This document shows positions 39,269-48,700 of a stretch of DNA of 64,000 bases, piece by piece. The notes under the pieces were generated by a model. It was not told the origin of the DNA, searched no databases, and worked only from the letters and a program-made list of their open reading frames with translations. The translations under genes and the position numbers were made by a program. The first letter of the stretch is position 1, and the number at the start of each line of letters is the position of its first letter. The stretch is from positions 1 through 64,000 of the IMG/VR virus record IMGVR_UViG_3300010885_027635; one strand, 5' to 3'. Origin of the DNA: a virus.

Positions 39269-40176
39269 CCTTCCTGCTGTCTAATTACGTCAATCTCTCG
39301 GACCATAACACCCAGGTTGTGCCAGTTACTTCTATAATGATGTTTAAAGAATTTGCTTTCTTGTTCGTCAAGTCTGTTGATTGGCAAGTCTAACTGTGTA
39401 ACTAAATCCTCGGCTACTCGTCCGGCTAGCAGTTCTGGATCACCAGACTCAACTGTTTGCCATAGATCTTCGAGTGCGGCAAAGTCTTGTACTAATCGAT
39501 AATCCCAATCAGTCAGCATGGTCATGTAGGTGCCCATACGACTGCCAGCTATAGCCCAAATACCGTGCTCCACATCTCTGCCCACATTGTGCCAGACAGT
39601 TAAATGATCTAGATTGCGTTGATGTACACGGTGTTGAAAGTCAGTTAATGTAGGACGGGCACCTTTGTTCAGGCACATCTTGACACCTTCACGAAATCCG
39701 GCACGCCAGGCCTGGAAGGCGGTGGCATTAGGGTATGTTGTACTATAACAATCGTGCATGGCATAGTAGTTGGGATAGAAACAAAACTCTACATCGTTTT
39801 CTGCTGACCCATCTGTGGCTTCGTGTGTACGCATGGCATAGATAAATTCTTTAGACCATACGCTTAGGCCACCATTGCCGTACATGAGTCCGTTGACGTG
39901 ATTTTTGGCACGCCAGCGATAAGCACATACTTCGTCAACTTCCAAGGTCAGATTAAAGAACTTAGGGTCCGGGATATTATCTCCGTCAATAAGCACAAAG
40001 CGATCAGTGCCACTTGCATCTGCGGCTGCTTTGTGTGCGGCATCTGATCCCTTGACTCCGTCAACACGTACTGCCCATGGCACCATGTTTTTAATCTTAA
40101 CCCATGTTTCTTCCTTGTTGGGTTCATCGTAGGTCAGATAAACACAATCTAAGTCTGCTATATCAATTTGTTTCAT
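39262..40176 (-). CDS. GT-A-type glycosyltransferase-like protein
   Basis: This 304-residue protein has FVLIDGDNIPDP, with a D-x-D for nucleotide-sugar and metal binding, after a short Rossmann-like N terminus. NGLMYGNGGLSVW and AWRAGFREGVKMCL are shared in part with the C-terminal region of the repeat protein at 16182-17984. It probably transfers a sugar. It overlaps the second Bug gene by 7 nt. Confidence 0.7.
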   Translation of the reverse strand: MKQIDIADLDCVYLTYDEPNKEETWVKIKNMVPWAVRVDGVKGSDAAHKAAADASGTDRFVLIDGDNIPDPKFFNLTLEVDEVCAYRWRAKNHVNGLMYGNGGLSVWSKEFIYAMRTHEATDGSAENDVEFCFYPNYYAMHDCYSTTYPNATAFQAWRAGFREGVKMCLNKGARPTLTDFQHRVHQRNLDHLTVWHNVGRDVEHGIWAIAGSRMGTYMTMLTDWDYRLVQDFAALEDLWQTVESGDPELLAGRVAEDLVTQLDLPINRLDEQESKFFKHHYRSNWHNLGVMVREIDVIRQQEGW

Positions 40177-40516
40177 TGGTCTCTAAATTCCATTTGATGT
40201 GCGGTTGATCGTCAGCTACAACAATACAAACATCCTTAGGATTGCAACAAATACCATCAACGGTGCTGGGCACTAGTTTTGTTACTGTTTGTGGCGGAAC
40301 AATTTGAATAATTTTACCATCAACAACGCAAATGTTTGTGGCTTGTATTTGAAATGTTACTGGATCAACTTCGATATATTTACCGGGACGATCCTCGTGA
40401 CTGTATTCTATTGGTCGTCCTTGGTCATCGTAGTACAAACGAAATAGTACTGTTGGCGGAGTCCACGGTTCTAAATTATTAAAAATTTCCAAAAAGTTTT
40501 GTGTGGTTTCATTCAT
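40163..40516 (-). CDS. Hypothetical protein (117 aa)
   Basis: This 117-residue acidic protein contains FRLYYDDQGRPIEYSHED and EVDPVTFQIQATN near the middle, and ends IVVADDQPHIKWNLETNETN. It is probably all beta. I do not recognise a family, though this type of protein occurs beside small phage genes. It overlaps genes on both sides by 8-14 nt on the same strand. Confidence 0.68.
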   Translation of the reverse strand: MNETTQNFLEIFNNLEPWTPPTVLFRLYYDDQGRPIEYSHEDRPGKYIEVDPVTFQIQATNICVVDGKIIQIVPPQTVTKLVPSTVDGICCNPKDVCIVVADDQPHIKWNLETNETN

Positions 40517-40793
40517 CGTTGCTTTTTTGATTGTTACGTTTTTCTTGGATCGTCAGTTTGTCTTCGCCTTTGCGGGCTCGATTATGTCTGGGATTACCGC
40601 AGAGTGTACAATGAGCTTGGCCACAATCCATGGCATGATGTTTGGCCAATCTATGCGGTTGTGCTTCATCAATACGTTTTGACGCTTCACCAAAGTTCTT
40701 GTGAGCTTTAATAATGTTAAGCTGTTTTTTGATTGCCCGCCACGCACGATGCATACGTGTATTGTGTTTAGTTTTATCTTGATCGTTGCTCAT
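40509..40793 (-). CDS. Small basic Cys-motif protein (94 aa)
   Basis: This 94-residue protein is very basic, with a C-terminal knuckle HAMDCGQAHCTLCGNPRHNR and then LTIQEKR. The spacing C-x4-C-x2-C with His nearby suggests zinc binding. The motif C-G-N-P-R followed by T-x-Q-E-x-R is one I associate with small phage proteins of unknown role. The ATG at 40793 is preferred over a TTG at 40805, and its A is shared with the TAA of the gene before (TAATG). Confidence 0.7.
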   Translation of the reverse strand: MSNDQDKTKHNTRMHRAWRAIKKQLNIIKAHKNFGEASKRIDEAQPHRLAKHHAMDCGQAHCTLCGNPRHNRARKGEDKLTIQEKRNNQKSNDE

Positions 40794-41521
40794 TATATCC
40801 TCCAATTTTTAACGTGATAGTGTACAAAGCCTGTCTGTGCTATTGTGTTTATCCTTAATCCAGGATTGGTGTTTTCCCAGACTAATTCTTTAGTCCAATC
40901 GTTGGTACGAGTGGGCACGATATGTCGTTTCATGTGAACAATCAGAGGTCCAATACCCACAGGCAACGTAACTGTTTCTGGACCCATAATCTGTGCGGCC
41001 ATGGCATACACCACATCAGTTGTTGCCTGTTCGTCTGGAAATTTCAACAAGGTTTTATATTGGTCCCAATGTTCAAAAATTTGTTTTACCAATTGAAAAA
41101 ACTCTTGTGCTGTTTTACTCACACGCCAATAGGTTATAGCATTATATACGTCAGGCAAGTTGTTTGCGTCAAATAATTTACGATAGTATCTTGATTGCCC
41201 GGTATTACCATAAAAATCTCTGCAACCTTGGCTTATAACCACGTCACGCTTTTCTAACAGTGTCCACCAATGATCAATTGGGCCAGTAGCAATCATGTCT
41301 GCTTCCAATTTGATAGTTTGTCTGTAAGGGCTGGTGGCAAAACATTGCCAGTCATTGGCGTAACCTACAAGATCACCATGTGGCAACATTTCTCTTGTGA
41401 GAATAGTTATGTTGGCTTCTGGATGCCATTGACGTATACTGTCGGCTAGTTGTTCGGCACAAGCCACATACACATTGCCAATGGCTGGAATCAAGTAACC
41501 ACGTTCAGCTGTTATTGGCAA
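40793..41521 (-). CDS. Glycosyltransferase-like protein, GT8-type (242 aa)
   Basis: The pattern of strand and helix plus IKLEADMIATGPID fits a GT-A transferase, with E-A-D in place of D-x-D. Further signs are DFYGNTGQSRYYR and a terminal HYHVKNWR. It must start at TTG 41521, since no ATG occurs before the conserved N-terminal strand; the overlap with the upstream gene is 17 nt. It probably forms a pair with its neighbour at 41505. Confidence 0.65.
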   Translation of the reverse strand: MPITAERGYLIPAIGNVYVACAEQLADSIRQWHPEANITILTREMLPHGDLVGYANDWQCFATSPYRQTIKLEADMIATGPIDHWWTLLEKRDVVISQGCRDFYGNTGQSRYYRKLFDANNLPDVYNAITYWRVSKTAQEFFQLVKQIFEHWDQYKTLLKFPDEQATTDVVYAMAAQIMGPETVTLPVGIGPLIVHMKRHIVPTRTNDWTKELVWENTNPGLRINTIAQTGFVHYHVKNWRI

Positions 41522-42260
41522 CGATGGCTCCTAGTTGTTGTTTGCCCATGGCATGAAAGTCTTGTCGCAATTCAATCCAACGTGGCTTATTATCTGCGGT
41601 TAAAAAGTCCACACGATAACGATCCGAGTCTAACTGTGTTAACCGATGGTCTAGAGTTAAACTGGCCAACGACCAAGGAATATCTGTAGTTTGTAGCGTG
41701 TGACCGTTTTCAATGTTTAGTGCTATACTGAGTGCATGATCGTTACGATATGTTGTTCTTGTATTGGCGTATAAATTTCTATAGTGTGTCCAGTTGTTGC
41801 GGATCATGGCCATTGACTCAAATATGGCCTGTGCTTTTTTGCTTCGACGAAATACCATAACTGTGGCCCACCACATGGGCATGTGATAGTTTCCAAAATA
41901 ATTTAAGTCTTCAAATGTTTGTAATCCTGTAACATCATATGCCCAACGATGGCATAAAAAATCTTGACGGCTGTCTAATAACACTTGTAACTGATTGCTA
42001 GCCACCACATAGTCTGCATCCAATACTAAGGTCTGATCAAATGGTGACGCTTGATACACATCCATGCGATTTAGATTGTGCCATGTTACTGAACCCACAT
42101 CTGTAAAATGTCTTGTGTTGGTGCTGGGTGCGGTATCGTCAGTTATTATGTGTGTTGGTATGCCAAGATGACGCTCAATGTTACGGGCTGACCAGTGAGC
42201 CATGGCCTCATAGTCGATCTGTTCATTGTTGCGAGCAAAAATTACAGCACCGGTGGTCAT
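41505..42260 (-). CDS. Glycosyltransferase-like protein, GT8-type (251 aa)
   Basis: This 251-residue protein has TLVLDADYVVASN, a classical D-x-D-containing strand end of GT-A enzymes, an N-terminal GAVIFARNNEQ, and MPMWWATVMVFRRS, as in GT8-like enzymes. It should use a UDP- or other NDP-sugar. ATGA couples it to the upstream small gene. It is related in layout, and probably in function, to the protein at 40793. Confidence 0.75.
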   Translation of the reverse strand: MTTGAVIFARNNEQIDYEAMAHWSARNIERHLGIPTHIITDDTAPSTNTRHFTDVGSVTWHNLNRMDVYQASPFDQTLVLDADYVVASNQLQVLLDSRQDFLCHRWAYDVTGLQTFEDLNYFGNYHMPMWWATVMVFRRSKKAQAIFESMAMIRNNWTHYRNLYANTRTTYRNDHALSIALNIENGHTLQTTDIPWSLASLTLDHRLTQLDSDRYRVDFLTADNKPRWIELRQDFHAMGKQQLGAIVANNS

Positions 42261-42562
42261 CTGTTTTGATTAAGTTCTTCGTATTCTACTAGCCAGGCTG
42301 TCATTTGTTCTTGCCAGTGACTGCGTACTTGATCTCGAAACTCGCGAGTTTGTACTCGGATTGGCGTTTCATACAGGTCAAGTAACACTGAATCAGGGCT
42401 GGTACAAGCGGCTAATACAGCCAATAACTCCGGACCTGCTGACCACATTCCACCACTGTGGGCAAATGTTAATTTGGCTTGGTATTTTTCTTTAAGCAGG
42501 CGTTTGTTTGCGGTATGCTCAAAACGAGCACGACCATGAGAGATTAATTGATCTGGATTCAT
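42257..42562 (-). CDS. Conserved phage hypothetical protein (101 aa), apparently leaderless
   Basis: This 101-residue protein with RLLKEKYQAKLTFAHSGGMW followed by LLAVLAACTSPDSVLLDLYE resembles a small conserved T4-like phage protein that I know only as hypothetical. It is the first gene of the reverse glycosyltransferase operon. The -10 TATAAT ends 6 nt before the ATG, leaving no leader for a Shine-Dalgarno site. Confidence 0.72.
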   Translation of the reverse strand: MNPDQLISHGRARFEHTANKRLLKEKYQAKLTFAHSGGMWSAGPELLAVLAACTSPDSVLLDLYETPIRVQTREFRDQVRSHWQEQMTAWLVEYEELNQNR

Positions 42563-42568
42563 AGATTA

Positions 42569-42597
42569 ATTATACTACAAAAAGCGGACAAGGTAAA
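42569..42597 (-). promoter_or_regulatory. Sigma70-type promoter with leaderless start (reverse)
   Basis: On the minus strand, a -35 TTTACC (42597-42592) and a -10 TATAAT (42574-42569) are 17 nt apart. The -35 begins in the last bases of the terminator hairpin. The ATG of the gene at 42562 begins 6 nt after the -10. Confidence 0.65.
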
Positions 42598-42614
42598 GCC
42601 CCTTGCGGGGCTTT
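42595..42614 (-). terminator. Terminator hairpin after the tail-fibre operon
   Basis: An 8-bp GC-rich hairpin AAAGCCCC / GGGGCTTT with a 4-nt loop lies 20 nt after the stop of the structural gene at 42635. On the minus strand the tail is TTTACC, a short T run, so it may be only partly efficient. It separates the virion module from the glycosyltransferase operon. Confidence 0.7.
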
Positions 42615-42634
42615 TGGTAATACTGTTGTTACTG

Positions 42635-43630
42635 TTATGCAAATGCAGCAGTAATGGTTGGAGTACCCCAGGTGTTGGTTATATAAGTTGTTTCTGGTGG
42701 AATATATGTGACCAAGGTAGTTGGTGCTGTACCAACAATGGTTGTGTTAGGTGATGGAGTATCTGTACCACCCGAAATATTATCACTACTACCTGCACCA
42801 GAACCACCTGGATCAACCCAGGTTGTACTAAAGGTAATCACTGTAGGTGTAGCACTGTTTACACTGGCGTTCAGCTGAATGTACTGACCTGTGTATGGTG
42901 CGGTGTCAGCAAATTGCTTGTACAATGTCACCGGACTTGTAGTCAATGCAAAAGCACCAGTGGCTGTGGCCAATGTAGTTGCTCCGCCTGTGCCGCCAAT
43001 TTTGGTAGTACCAGTGTAAGGCACACTTACAATGTTCTTGCTACCAGCCGATCCAGTCAAGTAAATATCGCCACAAAGAGTAGTAGCCAAGTCGTTCCAC
43101 TCAGGGTCAGCCAGTGTGCCAGTACTTGACTTGGCCACGTCCCACTTGATTCTACCACCACTGTTGAAGAAGTTGTTGAATGCAGTATTGTTGGCAAATG
43201 TGATAGTGTGTGTGAATGTAATTGTCCAGGCTGTACTGCCACTACCGGTAGCACTAGTTTTTGCTGTACTTCCTGTCCAGGTACCATATGGTGTGCCGAC
43301 TGTGAGAGCATTATCACGACTGTTGTAGCAGTTGGTAATGTCTGTGTTAACGTTGGCCAACACTTGAATAAGGTTGGTAGCAACCGGAGCCGCCCTTGAA
43401 GTAATTGAGGTGCCTTGGTGGCTGGCCATGTTGCTGATTTTGTTAACCAGATCTGACCATTTGGTAGCTGTTACAGTATCACCGGCTGCTACTGTAGTAA
43501 TGTTACCCTGGCCGTAGCCAGCACCCACTATGGATTGGCCCCAAGTGGCATTGATATTGGCACCTGATGTGGTGCTGACAAAACCATTATAGTCTGTGGC
43601 TTGTATTAGTCCTGTAGATACGTAAGTCAT
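42635..43630 (-). CDS. Virion structural protein (331 aa), tail-fibre-like
   Basis: This 331-residue protein is rich in Thr, Ser, Gly and Asn, with low-complexity beta segments, typical of phage fibre or decoration proteins. A more conserved middle is NNTAFNNFFNSGGRIKWDV followed by WNDLATTLCGDIYL, a pattern I recall from structural proteins of large phages. The C terminus is Thr/Pro-rich. The start follows AGGAAACAAC. It is the last gene of the reverse virion operon. Confidence 0.75.
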   Translation of the reverse strand: MTYVSTGLIQATDYNGFVSTTSGANINATWGQSIVGAGYGQGNITTVAAGDTVTATKWSDLVNKISNMASHQGTSITSRAAPVATNLIQVLANVNTDITNCYNSRDNALTVGTPYGTWTGSTAKTSATGSGSTAWTITFTHTITFANNTAFNNFFNSGGRIKWDVAKSSTGTLADPEWNDLATTLCGDIYLTGSAGSKNIVSVPYTGTTKIGGTGGATTLATATGAFALTTSPVTLYKQFADTAPYTGQYIQLNASVNSATPTVITFSTTWVDPGGSGAGSSDNISGGTDTPSPNTTIVGTAPTTLVTYIPPETTYITNTWGTPTITAAFA

Positions 43631-43642
43631 TGTTGTTTCCTA

Positions 43643-44911
43643 TTATTTAATTGTAACGATGGCTTCAACGGTGCCTTCGCTGGCGTCTAATTTTGCTGTC
43701 AAACTGCGGCCAATAACATTAAACGCAGTGGCTTCTCCTGGCTGTGCTGTACGAGCAAAACCGTTTCCAGCAGCAACCAATCGGTCACCTTTGGCAATCG
43801 ATCCAATGACTCTTACAGGAACTCGTCCAGTCATTGCAACTGGGGGATGTGTAGCGTCTGATCCTGCTTGGCTATTCATTAGATAGGCAGCTCTAGTACT
43901 TATTACACCAAACACAGTTTCGCTTAATTCCGTAGTAGAACGGGTAATTTCTGCTGTGCCACCCAGTTCAACCACGGTACCAGCTTCGTAAATTTCATCA
44001 GCAGCAAAGCGTTCTGCCACGTCGGCGTACTGAGCATTAACTTGTGTACCGCTAACAACACCGTTGGCACCAAAAATAGTCAAACAGGTTGTAGGAACAC
44101 CACCAATGTTTACACCAAATGTCAAGTTACCACCTGATGTGTTGTTTTTAATTTGTGCTGTTGTGCCAGAAACGCTGAGTCGCAAATCTTGATCAACCCC
44201 AACTGCAAAACCTGTGTCATTTAACACTGCTAGTGTGCCGCTGGTTGTGTCGTTTTCGTCACTGCGTAGGAACTGTGTGGAGTCTAAACTGTCAAGCAAC
44301 TGTGAATCTGTTGCTGTGCCTTGGAATAACCAAGTAGCACTGGCTGTAGACATGTTAAGGCCTGGCTTGACTTGACTGAATCCAGAGATAGCTGGGTTTG
44401 GACTCCACGCTGTGGTGTCCTTGCTTAGGATCATTTGAATAACATTATCAATAGTAAATTCAATAACGTCGTGTGTAAAGTTTCCAGTGTCTGTTAATGT
44501 GGCTGCCTGTACACCAGTACCTGCCACAACTGATGGACCAACGGTTAGCCAAGTGGTGCCGGTCCATACTTTCAATAATTGGTTGGTTGTATCATACCAC
44601 AGGTCGCCAGTTACGTTACCAGTTGGAGCTGTAGAACTTGAAGTGGCAGCACTAATAGTTTTGAATGTTGTGCCGTTGTATACTTTTAATAGACTGTTGG
44701 TCTGATCCCACCAAAGCTGTCCTTCCAAAGGTGCACCTGGGGGTGTAGTGTTTGACCCGTTTTCTAATAGGTGAATAAAGTTTTCATCTAGAAAATCGCC
44801 GTAGCCAGCGTAGTTCTTACCGATCAGGGTCATTGAACTGGATGTATTAATTGTACCATCAGGAATGGTAGCAAAAATAGTACCGTCAGTTAAGTTAATT
44901 GTATATGCCAT
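43643..44911 (-). CDS. Tail fibre-like structural protein (422 aa)
   Basis: This 422-residue protein begins with AYTINLTDGTIFATIPDGT, and then has LIGKNYAGYGDFLDENFIHLLENG and EGQLWWDQTNSLLKVYNGT, twice repeated in part (GDLWYDTTNQLLKVWTGT). These repeats are typical of fibre-like proteins in T4-like cyanophages. The C-terminal third contains ISTRAAYLMNSQAG and GRVPVRVIGSIAKGDRLVA, as in peptidase-like or head-fibre ends. It has a good GGAG site and a GATAAATA element upstream. Confidence 0.82.
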   Translation of the reverse strand: MAYTINLTDGTIFATIPDGTINTSSSMTLIGKNYAGYGDFLDENFIHLLENGSNTTPPGAPLEGQLWWDQTNSLLKVYNGTTFKTISAATSSSTAPTGNVTGDLWYDTTNQLLKVWTGTTWLTVGPSVVAGTGVQAATLTDTGNFTHDVIEFTIDNVIQMILSKDTTAWSPNPAISGFSQVKPGLNMSTASATWLFQGTATDSQLLDSLDSTQFLRSDENDTTSGTLAVLNDTGFAVGVDQDLRLSVSGTTAQIKNNTSGGNLTFGVNIGGVPTTCLTIFGANGVVSGTQVNAQYADVAERFAADEIYEAGTVVELGGTAEITRSTTELSETVFGVISTRAAYLMNSQAGSDATHPPVAMTGRVPVRVIGSIAKGDRLVAAGNGFARTAQPGEATAFNVIGRSLTAKLDASEGTVEAIVTIK

Positions 44912-44932
44912 TTATGTTACTCCGTCCTTTTA

Positions 44933-44940
44933 TATTTATC
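44933..44940 (-). promoter_or_regulatory. Late-promoter-like GATAAATA upstream of the tail-fibre-like gene
   Basis: On the minus strand this is GATAAATA, one base off the T4 late consensus, 21 nt before the ATG at 44911. It is followed by AAAAGGACGGAG. Confidence 0.4.
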
Positions 44941-44960
44941 GCAAGATAATCTATACATAT

Positions 44961-45566
44961 TTATGCTGCACTTAGATTAGTTAAAGTCTGTATACGCAGT
45001 GTATAGTCTATTTGTATCTGGCGATTTAAGCTCTTTTGTACTGGGTGAAAAATTACATGGGTAATCAAACGCAGGTCTGCGGCACTACCATTCCAGCTTT
45101 TTAATCCTAATTCATCAAATACATATTCGCCATTGAAATTAGTACTGTTATCAAAGGCTTGTTGTCCAGCAGGTTCGCCATAGTCCAACAAACAAGTTAC
45201 CAAAATATCAGTATAAACTTTACCAGATGTGTGTAGCACTTCCATTTTGTTGTTGGCAGGGTCTGTATCTGCTGCCGCATTGTCATCTACCACTTTGGCG
45301 TAGGTTTCGTTGTACAGGTCTGCATTTTGCCCAGTGATATTAGGGGGCAAATATGTAATAACACCAGTAGGGTCTACACTGCTTCCGCCATTACCAAAGG
45401 CCATTTCATAGATGTATCCCAAGTTTCTATCACTCAAGGTTTGTGCCATGGCAATACTAATGTTTTCATAATGAATTGCGTTCTTTTTATCCACTAGAAC
45501 TTCGCCAGAGTTGGGATCCGTAATTTTAACAAATCCTTCAATTTTAGCTAAACCTGGTTGAATCAT
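44961..45566 (-). CDS. Virion structural protein (201 aa)
   Basis: This 201-residue protein with KIEGFVKITDPNSGEVLVDK near the N terminus, IAMAQTLSDRNLGYIYEMAF, and a C-terminal IDYTLRIQTLTNLSAA resembles conserved T4-like structural proteins. No signal peptide is present. The N-terminal E-G-F-V-K-I-x-D-P-N motif is also in the 47-residue gene just upstream. ATGA links the two. Confidence 0.75.
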   Translation of the reverse strand: MIQPGLAKIEGFVKITDPNSGEVLVDKKNAIHYENISIAMAQTLSDRNLGYIYEMAFGNGGSSVDPTGVITYLPPNITGQNADLYNETYAKVVDDNAAADTDPANNKMEVLHTSGKVYTDILVTCLLDYGEPAGQQAFDNSTNFNGEYVFDELGLKSWNGSAADLRLITHVIFHPVQKSLNRQIQIDYTLRIQTLTNLSAA

Positions 45567-45706
45567 GCTCTCTTCTCCACAAATTTCTCTTTGGTGTTTG
45601 GGTCAAATATCTTTACAAATCCTTCAACACTAATACTTCCAGTTTCATTAGGACGTTTAGCAACAGGTGTTGTGTTTGGTGCTGATTGTGCGGTATTTTG
45701 CGTCAT
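45563..45706 (-). CDS. Very small protein (47 aa) sharing EGFVKI-x-DPN with its neighbour
   Basis: A 48-codon frame runs from ATG 45706 to a TGA overlapping the next ATG (ATGA). It has a Thr/Pro-rich start (MTQNTAQSAPNTTP), then SISVEGFVKIFDPNTKEKFV. The second half matches residues 8-28 of the adjacent structural protein. This suggests a duplicated N-terminal module that became a separate small gene. It may be a virion linker; no other information is available. Confidence 0.68.
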   Translation of the reverse strand: MTQNTAQSAPNTTPVAKRPNETGSISVEGFVKIFDPNTKEKFVEKRA

Positions 45707-45722
45707 GATGTATTTACCTTGC

Positions 45723-48700
45723 TTATTGGCCCCTCAAAAACTGTGCGCACTGATTAACAGTATCTTGTAACGGAACTCCGTCGCTGGGCTCGCCAATACC
45801 AGGATTATACCAAGTTACTCCACGGCGTACCAAAATAGTCACTTCTGCTCCGTTAACCGGAGCAGTATCAAATGTTACAGTGCATGGATTATCCGCAGTA
45901 ATAGTAAATCCAGCTTGCACTCGAATACCAGCAACGTAAACTTCTACAGATTCGTCTCTAATGGTACTATCTTCCAACAGCAAATTAATGTCATCAGCTA
46001 TAAACGTTACAGTACTTCCGTCAGCTAATGTGCTGTTACTTACAATGTAATTTTGAAATTGTACTGGCAACAAATTGCCACGTCCTAGATCAGTAACCAC
46101 TGCACCAGTGCTATGCTCTGCAACAGCAGTACCGGCTGTGCCACGTAACAATCCACTAACAGTATTGTCCACAGTATTTCTTTCGCGGTACATGATACGC
46201 TCGCCGTCGACCATGAGCACTCCCCAAATGTTAAGAGCTAAATCTGGTTGGCCCAATGCTGATGCGTTGTCAACATGAACAACGTTGCTGTTTATAGTCA
46301 ACGACTGTGTTAAAGTTGTAGAGCTAGATGGTGTGATACGATATGTAGCTTGTACTCCACGCATGTCCTGGAATATGCGGAAGGCCATGGCTTCTGGAAC
46401 CACTGTGTCTGTGATTTCTGTAATCATCAATACATCAGCGGCCTGCATGACTCCAGAAGTTAAAATTAACTCTTCGCCAACAATGGTAAAATCATAGTTA
46501 TCAAACAGTCGACGACCGTTTAATGTTACCCAAAGTCGACTAGGATCAGTAATTACACGGCCTAATTGTATGTCATTTACGGTAATTTCAGTTCCGGCAC
46601 TGTAGTCAAACAATCCTGGAGCAGTTTCAAACGGGTCAAGCACAGCTGGGCTATCAAAGTCAGTGGAATCATATGGTTGTACCACTGTTGCACCTGTGGT
46701 GATTGGGCCAACAATAACTTTGGTCAAAATGTTTTGTTGACGTGTGTCATTCCACGTTGTAACAGAAATACTGTCGCCATTGTTTGGTACAAGACCACTA
46801 CCTTCAACAAACAAAAGCTGATCGCCATTAACATAACACTGTGTTCCTGCGTTTACACAAATTAAAATTCTAGTTCCTATTGCTGGCTCTTGAGCAAACA
46901 CCACGCGACGTGGATATCCGTTGTAGGGCTCGACTGCAAAATCAACACCAAGCGTCTGAGGAATGTCATTAAGATACACGTCAACTTGATTATCGGCAAT
47001 TAGGCTTTGACTAAATCCTAAACGTTCTGGTAATAGATATTCAGTGGAGCCATCACCGTACCACTCAATTCCTGCAGAAGTTCTTGCACGAACTCCGTTT
47101 ACAGTTACAATCAAATTGTCAGGATTGGTGTACTCTAAACTGTTATCTAAATTGTAAGCCAGTACGCCAGTCACGCCGGCAAAGGTTTGAGTCTGTGGGG
47201 TACTCCAACTATAATTTGTTGTTACTCCATTAACGGTGGTGGGTCCAATAGCAAATAAACTTATAAAGTCGGTGACATTGTATACTGTTCCAAAACGAAT
47301 ACGAGTAGAGTTAAATCCTGCGGTAGCATAGGTATAATCAGTAGTTAATACACCATTGACAAAAATAGCAAATTCTTGAATTTGGTTGTAGGCCACGGGC
47401 ACTGTGATGTACTCACCAACATCAGCACCATTGTAGGTCTGTTGGTAAAGCTGGTTACCACCACCCAATCCATATACTTCAACTGTAACAATGTTTCCAG
47501 CACTAACTGATGATAGAATTGTTACAGTTTGATCGGTCCAATCAACTGTATAGTTGTCATCCAATGTTAATTGTGTGCCAAGAGTTTGATTATAAACTAT
47601 AATCTGCACAGGATAATCTAAGAGTCCAGCAAAACTTAACACAGTATCGGCTGGATCAAATACAAAGTTACTAATTTTTTCCGGGAATCCGTGACCGTTG
47701 CCTAGCCAATCTGCACCAGGACGAGTATAAATTCTCATGTCCAAAGTATCAAATTCAGCACCTGGAATTAATTCTTCTGGTGCATGACTACTGAATACAT
47801 CAATATAGGCTCCGCCATCCACAACCACAGCATCAGGTTGATTTGGTGGTGCACCATTGTATGCTGGTGCAGGGTTTGTTCCTAGATAAGGGTCTAAATA
47901 ATTGCTTTCATAGATGGCATCAAGTATGCCTGGATCGTAAGTAGGAAGTCCTTCTGGGCCATACGAAATATTATCAAACGGGCTAATGTCGTAATTGCCA
48001 ACATCAAAGCCGGTGTTTTGATTGAAGTCTGGTGCATCAACTTGTACTCCAGGATAATCAATACCGTCAATTAACAATGGCAAACTTAGACCGAGCTCGT
48101 TGGCTGTAGGTGTGTAGAATCCCATGGTACGATCTACACCACTAAGTGTGTCAGCTGGTACTAAGGTCCATTGTGCAGGATCAAATGTAGCACTTTCTAC
48201 ACCAGTACTATCGCCGCTGTCTGCTTCCCAAACTCGATTGGCATATCTAACTTGTGTACCATTATCGTAGTTAACATTGGGTTGCCATTCGTAAATGGTA
48301 CTTACATATTGATATCTATCGTACTTGATAGTTGTTTTAATACTGCGGATCAAGTCATTGCCCATAACAGCAACAGCTCGCACTCCAACGCCATTACCGC
48401 CGGCAAATGATATTAATGCTGTACTAATATAACCAGATCCAGGATTATCAACTGTGATTGATACTACTTTGCCAGCACTGTTAATCACCGCTGTCATTGT
48501 TGCTTGTTCAACACACTCGCCAGTGACTATTACTTCTGGAGCAACAGTATATCCAGCACCGCCATCCACAATAGTTACACTTTGAATGCTTAACAAATAA
48601 TTGTTATACCATTGTTTCCAAGGATCCATAGTCCATATTTCAGCATTAGGACCCGCATCACTGATTGTATTTTTAACCACGCTGTCTGACAGGGTATATG

